A DNA stretch of 64,000 nt from Ornithodoros turicata (GCF_037126465.1 NC_088201.1:67168879-67232878), one strand, 5' to 3'; positions 10,917 through 20,990 are shown, counted from the stretch's first letter. The notes: a model not told the origin generated them from the sequence alone. Numbers and translations are program-made.

Positions 10917-11552
10917 TCATACAGTTCTATTGATGTTGACCTGTGTACGGCTTTTGGAGCGTGTGACACGTGTGTTTACATCTGGATCCGTACTATCGGA
11001 TGTGACAAGCCTTGTAGTCCGCCGGACTAGATGCCTTTGTGATAGGGATTCGTCCCAGGTGTATACATGATCATCAATAATCAGTTTGTCAAATACCAGG
11101 CGAACTTTGTGGCCCGACTGCCGATCATTTGCTGCGCTATTCCATAGCCTCTTCCGGAGAGAACGAATTATCTCGGGATAGTCTTCACTAATGGAGTATT
11201 GGGTACCTTTCACTCGATAGCAATTTTTTAGAACCTTTGTCTTTTCCAACGAATTGTAGAGCTTTAATATAGTTGGTCGTTGCTTATTGCCTCGTTTCGC
11301 ACCAAGTCTGTGCACGCGTTCAATAGATGCTACGTCAACGTTTAGGATGTCACGGAATATCGAATCTCTCACCGAGATCAGTAAGTCATCTTGAGTTTCG
11401 GATTCCTTTTCTTCAATTCCGTAGATAATTAAGTAGTTCCGGCGTGACCGACATTCAAGGTCTTCCGTCTTATTAGTTAAGATTGCAACAGTGCGTTGCA
11501 CAGTGGACAGCTGTTCAGAAGATGCTAGAGTATCCCGCGTGCACAGACTCAA
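10917..11552 (-). pseudogene. CR1-like LINE ORF1, RNA-binding C-terminal part
   Basis: A 211-codon frame with a coiled-coil-like start ('LSTVQRTVAILTNKTEDLECRSRR'), then 'NYLIIYGIEEKE', the RRM-like strand typical of L1/CR1 ORF1 proteins, and a basic C-terminal domain ('RKRLWNSAANDRQSGHKVRLVFDKL'). It should bind LINE RNA in the ribonucleoprotein. It overlaps the upstream frame at 11515-11552, so one frameshift separates it from the N-terminal part. Confidence 0.8.
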
Positions 11553-14262
11553 GGCTCTTCACTCTTTCTTCGATGTTTTCAACTTTTCTACTCAATTCGT
11601 GAAGAAATGTTTCTGTCTGTTTCTGGCTTTGCTGTATGGACTGTAGTAACTTCCTGTCAGAGTCCTGATTAGCTAAGATCTGCGCTAACATTTGCTCAGA
11701 GGTCGGACCCGGATTTGTTTCTACGTCACCGGACAATATTAGGAGTGAGCATGCGACATCAAGGCACTCATTCAACAAGGAGCACAGTTTGCGGGAGCAC
11801 GGCAAAACCACGATGCAAACATTGTTACTCTTATAACAGTAATCATAGTAAATTGGCTTGCTAACCTGCATTACAAAGTGGAGGAACTTTAACCGATCCA
11901 TGCGTCGTGGCATGCCGTGCCCGCAAGTGAAGTCTTGGAGCTGATGCTGTTGCTTTAGTAGCGACGGTGAGAGCACGTGGGTTGATGACGTTGATCCGAT
12001 GGCTCCCGTCGTTGGAAGGAAAACAGGTCGAAAGCAACGTGTCGGCACGGAGACAGATCCCCATTGTTTGGATAACGTAGGGTTATCGTGGCAGAAGAGA
12101 TCCGGGGACGATCGAAGCGTAGCCACCTGCATTACAAAGTGGAGGAACTTTAACCGATCCATGCATCGTGGCATGCCGTGCCCGCAAGTGAAGTCTTGGA
12201 GCTGATGCTGTTGCTTTAGTAGCGACGGTGAGAGCACGTGGGTTGATGACGTTGATCCGATGGCTCCCGTCGTTGGAAGGAAAACAGGTCGAAAGCAACG
12301 TGTCGGCACGGAGACAGATCCCCATTGTTTGGATAACGTAGGGTTATCGTGGCAGAAGAGATCCGGGGACGATCGAAGCGTAGCCACCTGCATTACAAAG
12401 TGGAGGAACTTTAACCGATCCATGCATCGTGGCATGCCGTGCCCGCAAGTGAAGTCTTGGAGCTGATGCTGTTGCTTTAGTAGCGACGGTGAGAGCACGT
12501 GGGTTGATGACGTTGATCCGATGGCTCCCGTCGTTGGAAGGAAAACAGGTCGAAAGCAACGTGTCGGCACGGAGACAGATCCCCATTGTTTGGATAACGT
12601 AGGGTTATCGTGGCAGAAGAGATCCGGGGACGATCGAAGCGTAGCCACCTGCATTACAAAGTGGAGGAACTTTAACCGATCCATGCATCGTGGCATGCCG
12701 TGCCCGCAAGTGAAGTCTTGGAGCTGATGCTGTTGCTTTAGTAGCGACGGTGAGAGCACGTGGGTTGATGACGTTGATCCGATGGCTCCCGTCGTTGGAA
12801 GGAAAACAGGTCGAAAGCAACGTGTCGGCACGGAGACAGATCCCCATTGTTTGGATAACGTAGGGTTATCGTGGCAGAAGAGATCCGGGGACGATCGAAG
12901 CGTAGCCACCTGCATTACAAAGTGGAGGAACTTTAACCGATCCATGCATCGTGGCATGCCGTGCCCGCAAGTGAAGTCTTGGAGCTGATGCTGTTGCTTT
13001 AGTAGCGACGGTGAGAGCACGTGGGTTGATGACGTTGATCCGATGGCTCCCGTCGTTGGAAGGAAAACAGGTCGAAAGCAACGTGTCGGCACGGAGACAG
13101 ATCCCCATTGTTTGGATAACGTAGGGTTATCGTGGCAGAAGAGATCCGGGGACGATCGAAGCGTAGCCACCTGCATTACAAAGTGGAGGAACTTTAACCG
13201 ATCCATGCATCGTGGCATGCCGTGCCCGCAAGTGAAGTCTTGGAGCTGATGCTGTTGCTTTAGTAGCGACGGTGAGAGCACGTGGGTTGATGACGTTGAT
13301 CCGATGGCTCCCGTCGTTGGAAGGAAAACAGGTCGAAAGCAACGTGTCGGCACGGAGACAGATCCCCATTGTTTGGATAACGTAGGGTTATCGTGGCAGA
13401 AGAGATCCGGGGACGATCGAAGCGTAGCCACCTGCATTACAAAGTGGAGGAACTTTAACCGATCCATGCATCGTGGCATGCCGTGCCCGCAAGTGAAGTC
13501 TTGGAGCTGATGCTGTTGCTTTAGTAGCGACGGTGAGAGCACGTGGGTTGATGACGTTGATCCGATGGCTCCCGTCGTTGGAAGGAAAACAGGTCGAAAG
13601 CAACGTGTCGGCACGGAGACAGATCCCCATTGTTTGGATAACGTAGGGTTATCGTGGCAGAAGAGATCCGGGGACGATCGAAGCGTAGCCACCTGCATTA
13701 CAAAGTGGAGGAACTTTAACCGATCCATGCATCGTGGCATGCCGTGCCCGCAAGTGAAGTCTTGGAGCTGATGCTGTTGCTTTAGTAGCGACGGTGAGAG
13801 CACGTGGGTTGATGACGTTGATCCGATGGCTCCCGTCGTTGGAAGGAAAACAGGTCGAAAGCAACGTGTCGGCACGGAGACAGATCCCCATTGTTTGGAT
13901 AACGTAGGGTTATCGTGGCAGAAGAGATCCGGGGACGATCGAAGCGTAGCCACCTGCATTACAAAGTGGAGGAACTTTAACCGATCCATGCATCGTGGCA
14001 TGCCGTGCCCGCAAGTGAAGTCTTGGAGCTGATGCTGTTGCTTTAGTAGCGACGGTGAGAGCACGTGGGTTGATGACGTTGATCCGATGGTTCCCGTCGT
14101 TGGAAGGAAAACAGGTCGAAAGCAACGTGTCGGCACGGAGACAGATCCCCATTGTTTGGATAACGTAGGGTTATCGTGGCAGAAGAGATACGGGGACGAT
14201 CGAAGCGTAGCCACCTGCATTACAAAGTGGAGGAACTTTAACCGATCTATGCGTCGTGGCAT
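11515..14262 (-). CDS. ORF1 N-terminal part fused in frame to nine 87-residue repeats
   Basis: One open frame of 915 codons. Residues 1-about 800 are nine near-identical 87-aa repeats encoded by the 261-bp monomers. Then comes a hydrophobic segment ending in 'LLILSGDVETNPGP', a 2A motif with the Gly|Pro junction at Pro853, and a coiled-coil region ('ESLLQSI'-like heptads, 'HELSRKVENIEERVKSLE'). Because 261 is a multiple of three and the monomer has no stop in this frame, the repeat part stays open. The monomers are probably mainly 5' regulatory DNA; whether the repeats are translated is unknown. The true ORF1 start may lie just after the array, near 11870. Confidence 0.6.
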   Translation of the reverse strand: MPRRIDRLKFLHFVMQVATLRSSPYLFCHDNPTLSKQWGSVSVPTRCFRPVFLPTTGTIGSTSSTHVLSPSLLKQQHQLQDFTCGHGMPRCMDRLKFLHFVMQVATLRSSPDLFCHDNPTLSKQWGSVSVPTRCFRPVFLPTTGAIGSTSSTHVLSPSLLKQQHQLQDFTCGHGMPRCMDRLKFLHFVMQVATLRSSPDLFCHDNPTLSKQWGSVSVPTRCFRPVFLPTTGAIGSTSSTHVLSPSLLKQQHQLQDFTCGHGMPRCMDRLKFLHFVMQVATLRSSPDLFCHDNPTLSKQWGSVSVPTRCFRPVFLPTTGAIGSTSSTHVLSPSLLKQQHQLQDFTCGHGMPRCMDRLKFLHFVMQVATLRSSPDLFCHDNPTLSKQWGSVSVPTRCFRPVFLPTTGAIGSTSSTHVLSPSLLKQQHQLQDFTCGHGMPRCMDRLKFLHFVMQVATLRSSPDLFCHDNPTLSKQWGSVSVPTRCFRPVFLPTTGAIGSTSSTHVLSPSLLKQQHQLQDFTCGHGMPRCMDRLKFLHFVMQVATLRSSPDLFCHDNPTLSKQWGSVSVPTRCFRPVFLPTTGAIGSTSSTHVLSPSLLKQQHQLQDFTCGHGMPRCMDRLKFLHFVMQVATLRSSPDLFCHDNPTLSKQWGSVSVPTRCFRPVFLPTTGAIGSTSSTHVLSPSLLKQQHQLQDFTCGHGMPRCMDRLKFLHFVMQVATLRSSPDLFCHDNPTLSKQWGSVSVPTRCFRPVFLPTTGAIGSTSSTHVLSPSLLKQQHQLQDFTCGHGMPRRMDRLKFLHFVMQVSKPIYYDYCYKSNNVCIVVLPCSRKLCSLLNECLDVACSLLILSGDVETNPGPTSEQMLAQILANQDSDRKLLQSIQQSQKQTETFLHELSRKVENIEERVKSLESVHAGYSSIF
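11704..11742 (-). other. 2A ribosome-skipping motif in LINE ORF1
   Basis: The minus-strand codons read 'LILSGDVETNPGPT', matching the DxExNPGP consensus exactly. The skip would fall between Gly (11707-11709) and Pro (11704-11706). 2A motifs are known at the N-terminus of ORF1 in some APE-type non-LTR retrotransposons. Activity here is inferred from consensus alone. Confidence 0.9.
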
Positions 14263-14277
14263 GCCGTGCCCGCAAGT
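11868..14277 (-). repeat. 261-bp tandem monomers, about 9.2 copies
   Basis: 'CTGCATTACAAAGTGGAGG' recurs every 261 bp from about 11868 to 14217. The units are nearly identical, with differences mainly in the outermost ones. Each has an E-box CACGTG followed by TGACG. Position at the LINE 5' end resembles the promoter monomers of mouse L1, so a promoter role is likely by analogy. Confidence 0.92.
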
Positions 14278-14281
14278 GTGA

Positions 14282-15039
14282 CTTTTTTTTTTACTTTCGC
14301 AATAGCGAATATGCCTTTCGGTACATTACTGAGCACACATTAAATTTGTGACATTAAATGCATTTTTTCGAGCAACTGATTTCACTAAGCTTTCACCTCC
14401 GCTGGTTTTTCGTCCCATGGAGCTGGCCTCTGCGAACAACTGGCGGCGGAACGCGAGTGGCGGTCTCCTGCGCGAACTTCGTTGCAAAAAATTCGCTGCA
14501 AAAACCTTACGTATAACATCACAGTACCATTACCATTACATTACATGAAGGTTGCCCTTTACAGAGGCCAGTGATTCACACACCAGCGAAGATATTTTCC
14601 TTTAACAGTACGAGGCACACTCGTACGCTCCGCAGGTTTCCTGCTTAACATTAACATGACAGCATAGCTTTTTGAGGAAATGCTGCTATATATATAAACT
14701 ACAATATAAAAAAAAACTGAAAACTGATATATGAAAACTGCTCTCACTAGGAAACTTCAATGGAAGATAACTTCCCATACAGAGGTGTGAGACAACAACG
14801 ATATTGGGCATAATCTTCAACAGAGATGGCTTGGCAAAAGAAAACTGGTTGGACAAGCTTCGTCGCATTAGAGGAACAAAAAAAAATAGTTCATTCACGT
14901 TCAACGAAAAAGCCTATTTCGTTACAAAGGCTTTTTTATTCTTAAAAAAACTGAAACCTGTCGGAGAAATTTGTATGTGGGTGTGTACATTTGGCATGTC
15001 TGATTGCGGAAATAAATTTCCAAATTTGGATACGCCGGT
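14282..15039. other. No gene; carries one arm of a small inverted repeat
   Basis: 14885-14940 ('CAACGAAAAAGCCTATTTCG', 'TTACAAAGGC') is mirrored at 16440-16500. Otherwise AT-rich DNA without recognisable coding sequence. Confidence 0.4.
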
Positions 15040-15230
15040 GCCGGTTAGTCGACGGTGGCACCGACTGCGGGAGTTTAGGTCTGTTTTAGGTCAGTTCGCA
15101 CTGGACTACGCGCGCCGATCACCTCGAACACGCAGTGCTCGGCCCGAACCGAGTGCTCCCGTCGCTGGCTTTGCTCCACTCGCATCTTTCGCTATGATCA
15201 GGGTGAGTGGCACATTCTGTCCGGGGAAGT
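15040..15230 (+). repeat. Dispersed repeat, copy 2
   Basis: Matches 5590-5785 in inverted orientation with scattered mismatches, including 'GCTCCACTCGCAT' and 'ATGATCAGGGTGAGTGGC'. No coding content. Confidence 0.6.
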
Positions 15231-15327
15231 CTTTGAAGACTTTAGTCTCTTGGTAGGGTTTTAATGATGATACTTAAGTGCTATGAACACAAAACTGTAG
15301 TGGGAAATATTTGTGTGTGACTACATA

Positions 15328-16248
15328 CAGGATGTCCCAGAAAACGTGTCATTGAATTATAATAAAAAAACTACGCCATCTAGAATCATGCGGTCAACGG
15401 CATTTGTTCATATTAGGCTTTTACCACCTTGTAAAGTTAATGTCATGTACCCCAAGTTTAATTATGCAAATATTTGCGAACTGAACTCAGAAATTTGCCA
15501 AGGGAAGGTCACTTTTTTACCCCACCAATATGAAGAGCGTGCCGAATTCACTCAAATTCATGATAATTCACAGTGATATTCACGAGCTATCCCATCGGAA
15601 AAAATAGCCGAATATGATGCTTGCACCAGCTTGTCAGCGCCCTGTCACTTCTTTCGATGATGCTTTTCGGAGCACCGGACCATAGCGCGCGATGACTTTT
15701 TGAGCGCAATCGCTCTCAGTGCGACGAAAGGCGGTTCCGAAGCCAGCCCACAGACTGATAGTAGAAAAAGTAACAGTTCCTAAAATTGGGAGAGGGAAAG
15801 CATTATCCCAGCGAAATTCGGACTTGATAAGCCATGCCTGCGTTATCTCTTTCTGCGATGCCGGGGTGGGCTGGGTTTCCAACCTCCTTTCGTCGGACTG
15901 ACACAGATTGCGCTGAAAAATTCATCGTGCGCTATTCTGTGCGACCTCCGTAGAGTATGATGTTCGGCTATTTTTTTCCGATGGGATAGCTTCTGGATAT
16001 CCCTGTCAATTATCATTAATTTGAGTAAATTAGACACGCTCTTCACATTGGTGGGGTAAAAAAGTGACCTTTAGTAGGCAAATTTCCAACTTAAGCTCGC
16101 AAAAATTTACATAATTAAACTCACGTTACACGACATTCACATGAGGAGGTGGCAAAAACCCAGTAAGAACAAATACCGTTGACCGCATGACTCTAGGTGG
16201 TGTAGTTTTTTTATTATAATTCAATGACACGTTTTCTGGGACACCCTG
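15328..16248. mobile_element. Foldback mariner-like MITE with TA target site
   Basis: The ends read 'CAGGATGTCCCAGAAAACG' and, inverted, 'CGTTTTCTGGGACACCCTG', each flanked by TA (15326-15327 and 16249-16250). The arms continue for roughly 300 bp ('CCATCGGAAAAAATAGCCGA' near 15594 is mirrored near 15970), leaving a loop of about 320 bp. A TA duplication and CAGGGTGTCCC termini fit Tc1/mariner. A shorter relative is at 59260-59504. Confidence 0.85.
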
Positions 16249-16510
16249 TAGATAGAATGTACTGTGGTAGCGAAGACTTGGTTTTCAGTTTCGGGGGTTT
16301 GGGTTTTACGTGTTAAAGAGTGTCATCTTTAGGTGACGTAAATAGAATACCTGTTCAAAGGTTTGGAGTCTTTGAAGGAAGGCTTTTTTTTTTTCCTTAG
16401 AAAAAAGCCTTTACAAAGCCCTTTGTAGCCTTTGTTTGTTCTTTGTTGGAAGCCTTTGTAACGAAATAGGATTTTTCGTTGAAGGAGAATTACTTTTTTT
16501 TTCTTCAAAA

Positions 16511-16914
16511 TACCGGCCTCCAGAGGTGTTGCTAACACCCTGGAACATTGATGTCTTGCAGAGACACAGTGTTTGTGCCGACCCGAGAGCCTGTCACATC
16601 CCTACGCTATGCCGATGAGAGCCAAAAAGCTCGAAACGGCCGTCCACAGCTGGGATTGTGGCACGCTTGAATTGTAAACATATGCCTCACGTGCAGCCAT
16701 GGAGCATTCGCTCATTTTTATATTTGTATCTGTACTTACTGGCTTTGCACTGCGGCCTCCAGATGTGTTGCTAGCACCCTGGAACATTGATGTCTTGCAG
16801 AGACACAGTGTTTGTGCCGACCCAAGAGCGTGTGACATCCCTACGCTGTGCCGATGAGAGCCAAAAAGCTCGAAACGGCCGTCCACAGCTGGGATTGTGG
16901 CACACTTGAATTGT
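16511..16914 (+). repeat. Two direct repeats of about 165 bp
   Basis: 16511-16677 and 16750-16914 are near-identical ('CCCTGGAACATTGATGTCTT', 'CGAAACGGCCGTCCACAGCT'), separated by 72 bp and followed by (TA)n(GA)n. Probably part of the 5' region of the adjoining Penelope-like element; unproven. Confidence 0.7.
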
Positions 16915-16946
16915 ATATATATATATATATAGAGAGAGAGAGATAC

Positions 16947-17302
16947 TCATGGAACGATGCGACAGTCCCAGAGGACACGTGTTTCGCCGTGTTTGCGGCT
17001 CGTCAGCTCTGGGTAGCTGCGCATCGTTCGGAATCGGTAAACCAGGGGTCGCTCAGCGAGCGATATACACCTGGGAGGGTGACTGAGCACTCCTCAATGC
17101 CACAGTGCAAGCCAGTGAATTATAATGTCGAAAAAAAACATTAAAGAAACAGGTAAATTACACTAGACGTATTTGAAATTAAAAATTACAGATTAAGATG
17201 GCTTCTATGGCTGCACGCAGAGAAACAGGTACTCATGGAACGATGCGACAGCACCAGAGGACACGTGTTTCGCCGTGTTTGCGGCTCGTCAGCTCTGGGT
17301 AG
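16947..17302 (+). repeat. Duplicated 73-bp leader of Penelope-like fragment
   Basis: 'CATGGAACGATGCGACAG' through 'GCTCGTCAGCTCTGGGTAG' occurs at 16949-17021 and again at 17233-17303. Direct repeats at the ends (pseudo-LTRs) are common in Penelope-like elements. Confidence 0.65.
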
Positions 17303-17903
17303 CGTTCACGTGGTGATTAACGAAGAATACCGTGATCACGGTATTCTTCGTCAGTCAGAGCGCATGCGACAAATCTTCCCGGAACCGCCACGTGCGGCCT
17401 ACAGGCGCACGCAAAACCTCCACGATAATCTAGTCGGCTCCAAAGTCAACCGACCAACAAGTCCTACGGCAGGCTGCCACCCGTGCAATGGCCGCAGATG
17501 TCAAACATGCAAACTAATGCGAAGCCCCCACGTGCTTAACAGCACAAATTCTAATTTCTTCGTCAAAATTCATGGAGACTTTGACTGCAATTCATCCAAC
17601 GTCATTTATGCCATTCAGTGCAACGCGTGTCCAGCACAATACGTAGGTCAAACCAAAACATATTTTCGGATCAGGTTCAACAACCACCGGTCGACGGTTA
17701 ATAAAAAGCCAAATCTTCCTGTTTCTCGTCATTTCAACCAGCCTGGTCATTCAATAAATGACGTTGCCCTTTTTATTCTTCAATCAAACTTTAGCTCCGA
17801 TAGAGGCAGGGAACAACGCGAGTCTTGCCTCATTTACAAATTTCAATCAATCATTAAGGAAGATCCCGGTGTACTTTCAACAGTAAGGAATCTGGTCGTC
17901 TAG
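17235..17903 (+). pseudogene. Penelope-like GIY-YIG endonuclease domain (fragment 1)
   Basis: A 222-codon frame with a Cys cluster 'CHPCNGRRCQTC' (residues 81-92), then the GIY-YIG core: 'NVIYAIQCNAC' (the GIY strand) and 'QYVGQT' (YIG) with 'RIRFNNHRS' supplying the conserved Arg and His. It is closely similar to the fragment at 19367-20086. In Penelope-like elements this domain nicks the target and lies C-terminal to the reverse transcriptase, which is missing here. The first ~40 codons come from the leader repeat and a palindromic junction, so the listed start is not the native one. Confidence 0.82.
17320..17351. repeat. 32-bp perfect palindrome at a Penelope junction
   Basis: 'ACGAAGAATACCGTGA' followed by its exact complement. 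The right half belongs to the endonuclease coding sequence ('HGILRQSE'); the left half is an inverted copy of it. Confidence 0.95.
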
Positions 17904-18085
17904 ATGGGATATACTTTCCTTTTTTCTTTTATTTTCCTGTTTTTCTTTCTTTTCAGCTATGGCCTCAGTACAGCTCACCCTGAGCTGCTCCCCAAGAAAG
18001 ATGACATCACCACCCGGACTTGACCTTGCGGAATGTTCCAGAATATGACTCAGACAACTGCCACGTGCATACTTGCACCGATTGT

Positions 18086-18173
18086 GACGTCACCCAGGAA
18101 ACCTGTTTAAGCAATATGCAACCCTTGTACCTCTTTTGTCCTGACGAAGGCAGTGCCACTGTCGAAACGTCGA
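18086..18173 (+). ncRNA. Candidate hammerhead ribozyme of Penelope-like element
   Basis: Core pieces occur in order: GACGTC (18086-18091; stem III strand plus cleavage triplet GTC), CTGACGA (18141-18147), a six-pair stem II (GGCAGT/ACTGTC, loop GCC), then GAAACGTC (18164-18171), whose ACGTC pairs with GACGT. A similar layout is in the other Penelope-like copy (18966-19054, minus) with the same ~49-nt spacing. Stem I pairing next to the core is weak by eye and there is an extra A before stem II, so activity is uncertain. Hammerheads are known in Penelope-like terminal repeats. Confidence 0.6.
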
Positions 18174-18272
18174 CCATTCTTTTTTTAATCTATTTGTTAA
18201 ATTGTCCATTAAATAAATTAGTTTTTGTTAACATTCCTGTAATCTGTAGTCCAAGTCTTTTATATATATATA

Positions 18273-18817
18273 GGGTGTGTGCAGAAAAACGTGACCCACA
18301 TTTTTACATGTAACTCGTTGTCTGCTTACCCGAGGAACTTCCGGTGCCGTACGATGCCGTATTTATACGTGCGAAAGCTACAAAAAAAATCTGGAAGCCG
18401 TACTCCGCGTAAAAAAATAAACAGAGCGCGAAAACATGGGCCTCCATCCATTAGAATAGGGCGGTCATCACACTACATGGTAGTGCATTTCGGTTTCAGG
18501 AGAGTTATGTGCAGGCACCGCTAGGGGTACTGCCGATGAGCATTCATGGGGGACATCGTTTCGATTTATGCACCGATAGCTCCCCTAGCGGTGCTTGAAC
18601 ACAACTCTCCAACGTCCACCATGTTGCCCTATTCTGATGAACGGAGGCCGACGTTTGCGTTGCTCCATTTATTTTTTAAGCTGAGTATGGCTTCCACAAT
18701 TTTTCTGCAGATTTCGCACGCATAAATGCGCCATCGTGCGCCACCGGAAGTTCGTTAGTTAGCTAGACAACAAGCTATGTGCCTAAATGCGGGTCATGTT
18801 TTTCTGCACACACCCTG
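18273..18817. mobile_element. TIR element with TA-rich flanks (mariner-like MITE)
   Basis: Left end 'GGGTGTGTGCAGAAAAACGT' is mirrored by 'TTTTTCTGCACACACCC' at the right, with further inner pairing ('GAACTTCCGGTG' and 'CACCGGAAGTTC'). Flanks are TATA repeats, consistent with TA target duplication. 545 bp, no transposase. Confidence 0.78.
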
Positions 18818-19366
18818 TATATACATATCTTGAAAAGTTGGAGTTGGGTCGGACGGATACGCAATTATAGTGAAGGTTGCGATAAATGGGAGACAGAAGA
18901 CGAAAGTAGGGGATGTAACAAAAAAGGGTTTATTAAAACTTAAAAGTTATAAAAGTTAGGGGCGGCGTCTACGTTACGGCGGAAGCTCCTCCTTCTTCGG
19001 GACGAAATAGCTAAATGTGGCCACGAGGATGATAAGGGGCTTGACAATGACGTCATGGGTGGTTGGAGGAAATTACCGCCACCTGGCGGTTGTCAATCGG
19101 GAGAATTCCACAATGCTTTTGTGTCAGGTCCAGGAGTGAGGTCATCGTCCTTGTGGGTCAGTGGGGTTTTTAATCAGGCTAAAACGAGAAAAGGCAACAG
19201 GGTCTTATCTAGGTAGTTAAACTTCTTATTGTTGACAGCATGCCAGGGTCCTCGTTAACGACCGATCGGAATTTGTAAATTAGGTAGGATTCCCGTTGTT
19301 CCCGGGAGCGGTCGGAGATAAAGCTCGACTGGAGAATAAAAACTGAGGCTTGGTTGATTGAACGTC

Positions 19367-20086
19367 CTAGTTGTTCGAAATGGCGTGAGACCGCAAGATT
19401 AGGTTTCTTGGTAACATCGACCGGTGATTGTTGAATCTAATTCGGAAAGAAGTTTTTGTCTGACCCACGTATTGGGCCCGGCATGTGTTGCATTGGATTA
19501 GATAGATAACGTTGCATGAGTTACAGACTACGTCTGCGTTGATCTTGACGGTAAAGTTGGAATTCGTACTTCTGACTGTTTGAGCGGTCTGCATTAACTT
19601 GCAAATCTGGCATCTCCTGCCATTACTTCGATGACAGCCCGCCGGAGAGTTAGTGGGTTCGCCTACTTTAAAGCGAACCAAGCTATCTTGTAAGTTACGT
19701 GTACGTCTGTAAGCGACAAGTGGTGGATGAGGAAATATGTTTTTCGTGCGTTCTGACTGGAGAAGGATACTGTGGTGGCGGCTAAGTATGCTGTTAATGT
19801 TTGGGATATTTCCGGCGAATGTTACAGTTAAGTTCACAGCATTACTTTCTGAGTTGTTTTGTCTTTTCTCGAGTAAGCTTAGGCGGTTTGCCTTGCGAGC
19901 TCTGTTGAGAGCATCTTGAACTAGATCGAGTGGATACTGACGACCGACAAAGTTTTGTTGCAGTTGTTTTAAATTTCTGTCCAGATCGTCGTCATTCGAG
20001 CAGATTCTCCTATACCGAAGAGCTTGACTGTATGGAATGACTAGTTTCGTGTGGCGAGGATGACAACTATGGAATGACAAGTACAC
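19367..20086 (-). pseudogene. Penelope-like C-terminal region with GIY-YIG endonuclease
   Basis: A 239-codon frame. The N-terminal half is the post-RT region ('NFVGRQYPLDLVQDALNRAR'). The C-terminal half has the Cys-rich 'GRRCQICK' and the GIY-YIG core 'NVIYLIQCNTC...QYVGQTK' with 'RIRFNNHRS'. It matches 17235-17903 over the whole endonuclease region. Domain order fits Penelope-like proteins. Confidence 0.85.
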
Positions 20087-20136
20087 TCTTAAAAATGACC
20101 TTCACCACATAGCACGCTCCTAGCCAACCATCATCC

Positions 20137-20990
20137 CTAATGACAACGTTCTCGCCCCTGATTCGTTGAAAACGTGAGGAGGAGCCAATTTTGTGCCGTG
20201 CGTAATGGGCACAAAATAGGCTCCTCCTGGAATCTACCTGGCTTTGAGTTACGGGGAAGGAGGTATTCATATAACGCCGAATCAATCTTCTTTGCGGCCT
20301 TTAATGCCTTTAGATTTTTTGTAATATCTGAAACAATCTGTTCAGTGGGATCAGCATCTAAAGTTTTGTAAAACGTAGCACAAGCCAATTGTCGCAGTCC
20401 ATCATCGATATAATCTTGCATATGCATTACGACAATTGCACCACCTTTATCTGCCCTTTTGATTATTCGGTTTTTCGATTCTTTAAGATGCGACAGACTA
20501 CTTTGCTCGGCTTGGCTCAAATTTGTTTTTGTTTTGCGGGAACAGGAATTGTATGATGTAATTATATGATGTAATATAATAATATGATTATATGTAATTA
20601 TATTATTATTATTATGTAATTAAATATATGTAATTATGATGTATATAAAATTACTCTTTTTGAACTGCATTATATACATATCGAGAGCTTTTTCGCGATT
20701 GGGCTCTGGCGTAAATTCACACGGTGGCTTGAAAGGTTTGGGTGTTGTATCAGGCTTATCATGAAAATACACTTTCAGGCGTATACGTCGGGCAAAATTA
20801 TGTAAATCGAGATGGAGTTGGTATTCGTCTACCTTGTTATTATTTGCGCAGTATGAAAACCTATGGCTAAGAAGTGATAGTTCAGAATCTCTCAGGGGGT
20901 GGGACGACAAATTAACAAGATTTTGAGGTGACGAGTGACATTGGTTGTGTTGTCATGAGCGTTAGGATTTTGATTGTTACAGCGTTCGGT
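20137..20990 (-). pseudogene. Penelope-like N-terminal and early RT region
   Basis: Fragments in several frames: 'LRDSELSLLSHRFSYC' and 'LHNFARRIRLKVYF' (N-terminal domain), then 'IIKRADKGGAIVVMHMQDYI' and 'FYKTLDADPTEQI', typical of the start of Penelope-like RTs. The catalytic palm does not follow; instead the frame runs into a palindrome at 20176-20228. AT-rich simple sequence interrupts it at 20540-20640. Confidence 0.75.
20176..20228. repeat. Inverted repeat at the RT deletion
   Basis: 'GAGGAGGAGCC' and 'TTTTGTGCC' are mirrored by 'GGGCACAAAAT' and 'GGCTCCTCC' across a 9-bp loop, exactly where the Penelope-like RT palm is missing. Confidence 0.75.

Larger units (their letters stand above)
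7925..14281 (-). mobile_element. CR1-like non-LTR retrotransposon with tandem 5' monomers
   Basis: A minus-strand LINE of about 6.4 kb. From its 5' end: 261-bp monomers (14277-11868), ORF1 with a 2A motif and an RNA-binding domain, APE-type endonuclease (10892-10125), reverse transcriptase (9522-8290), 3' UTR, and a poly(A)-like tail read as poly(T) near 7927-7944. The RT motif style ('LDFAKAFDRVPH', 'GIPQGSVIGPLLFLIYINDL', 'FADD') fits the CR1/jockey group. Three frame breaks make ORF2 non-functional. The 5' end looks full-length because the monomer array is retained, which is unusual for LINE copies. Confidence 0.9.

Noticed and set aside
11868..14277. CRISPR-like regular repeats
   Set aside because: Repeat unit is 261 bp without unique spacers and belongs to a eukaryotic LINE.
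11861..14281. Series of repeated 80-codon (minus) and 68-codon (plus) frames
   Set aside because: They are alternate-frame readings of the same 261-bp monomer; only the frame joined to ORF1 is worth keeping.
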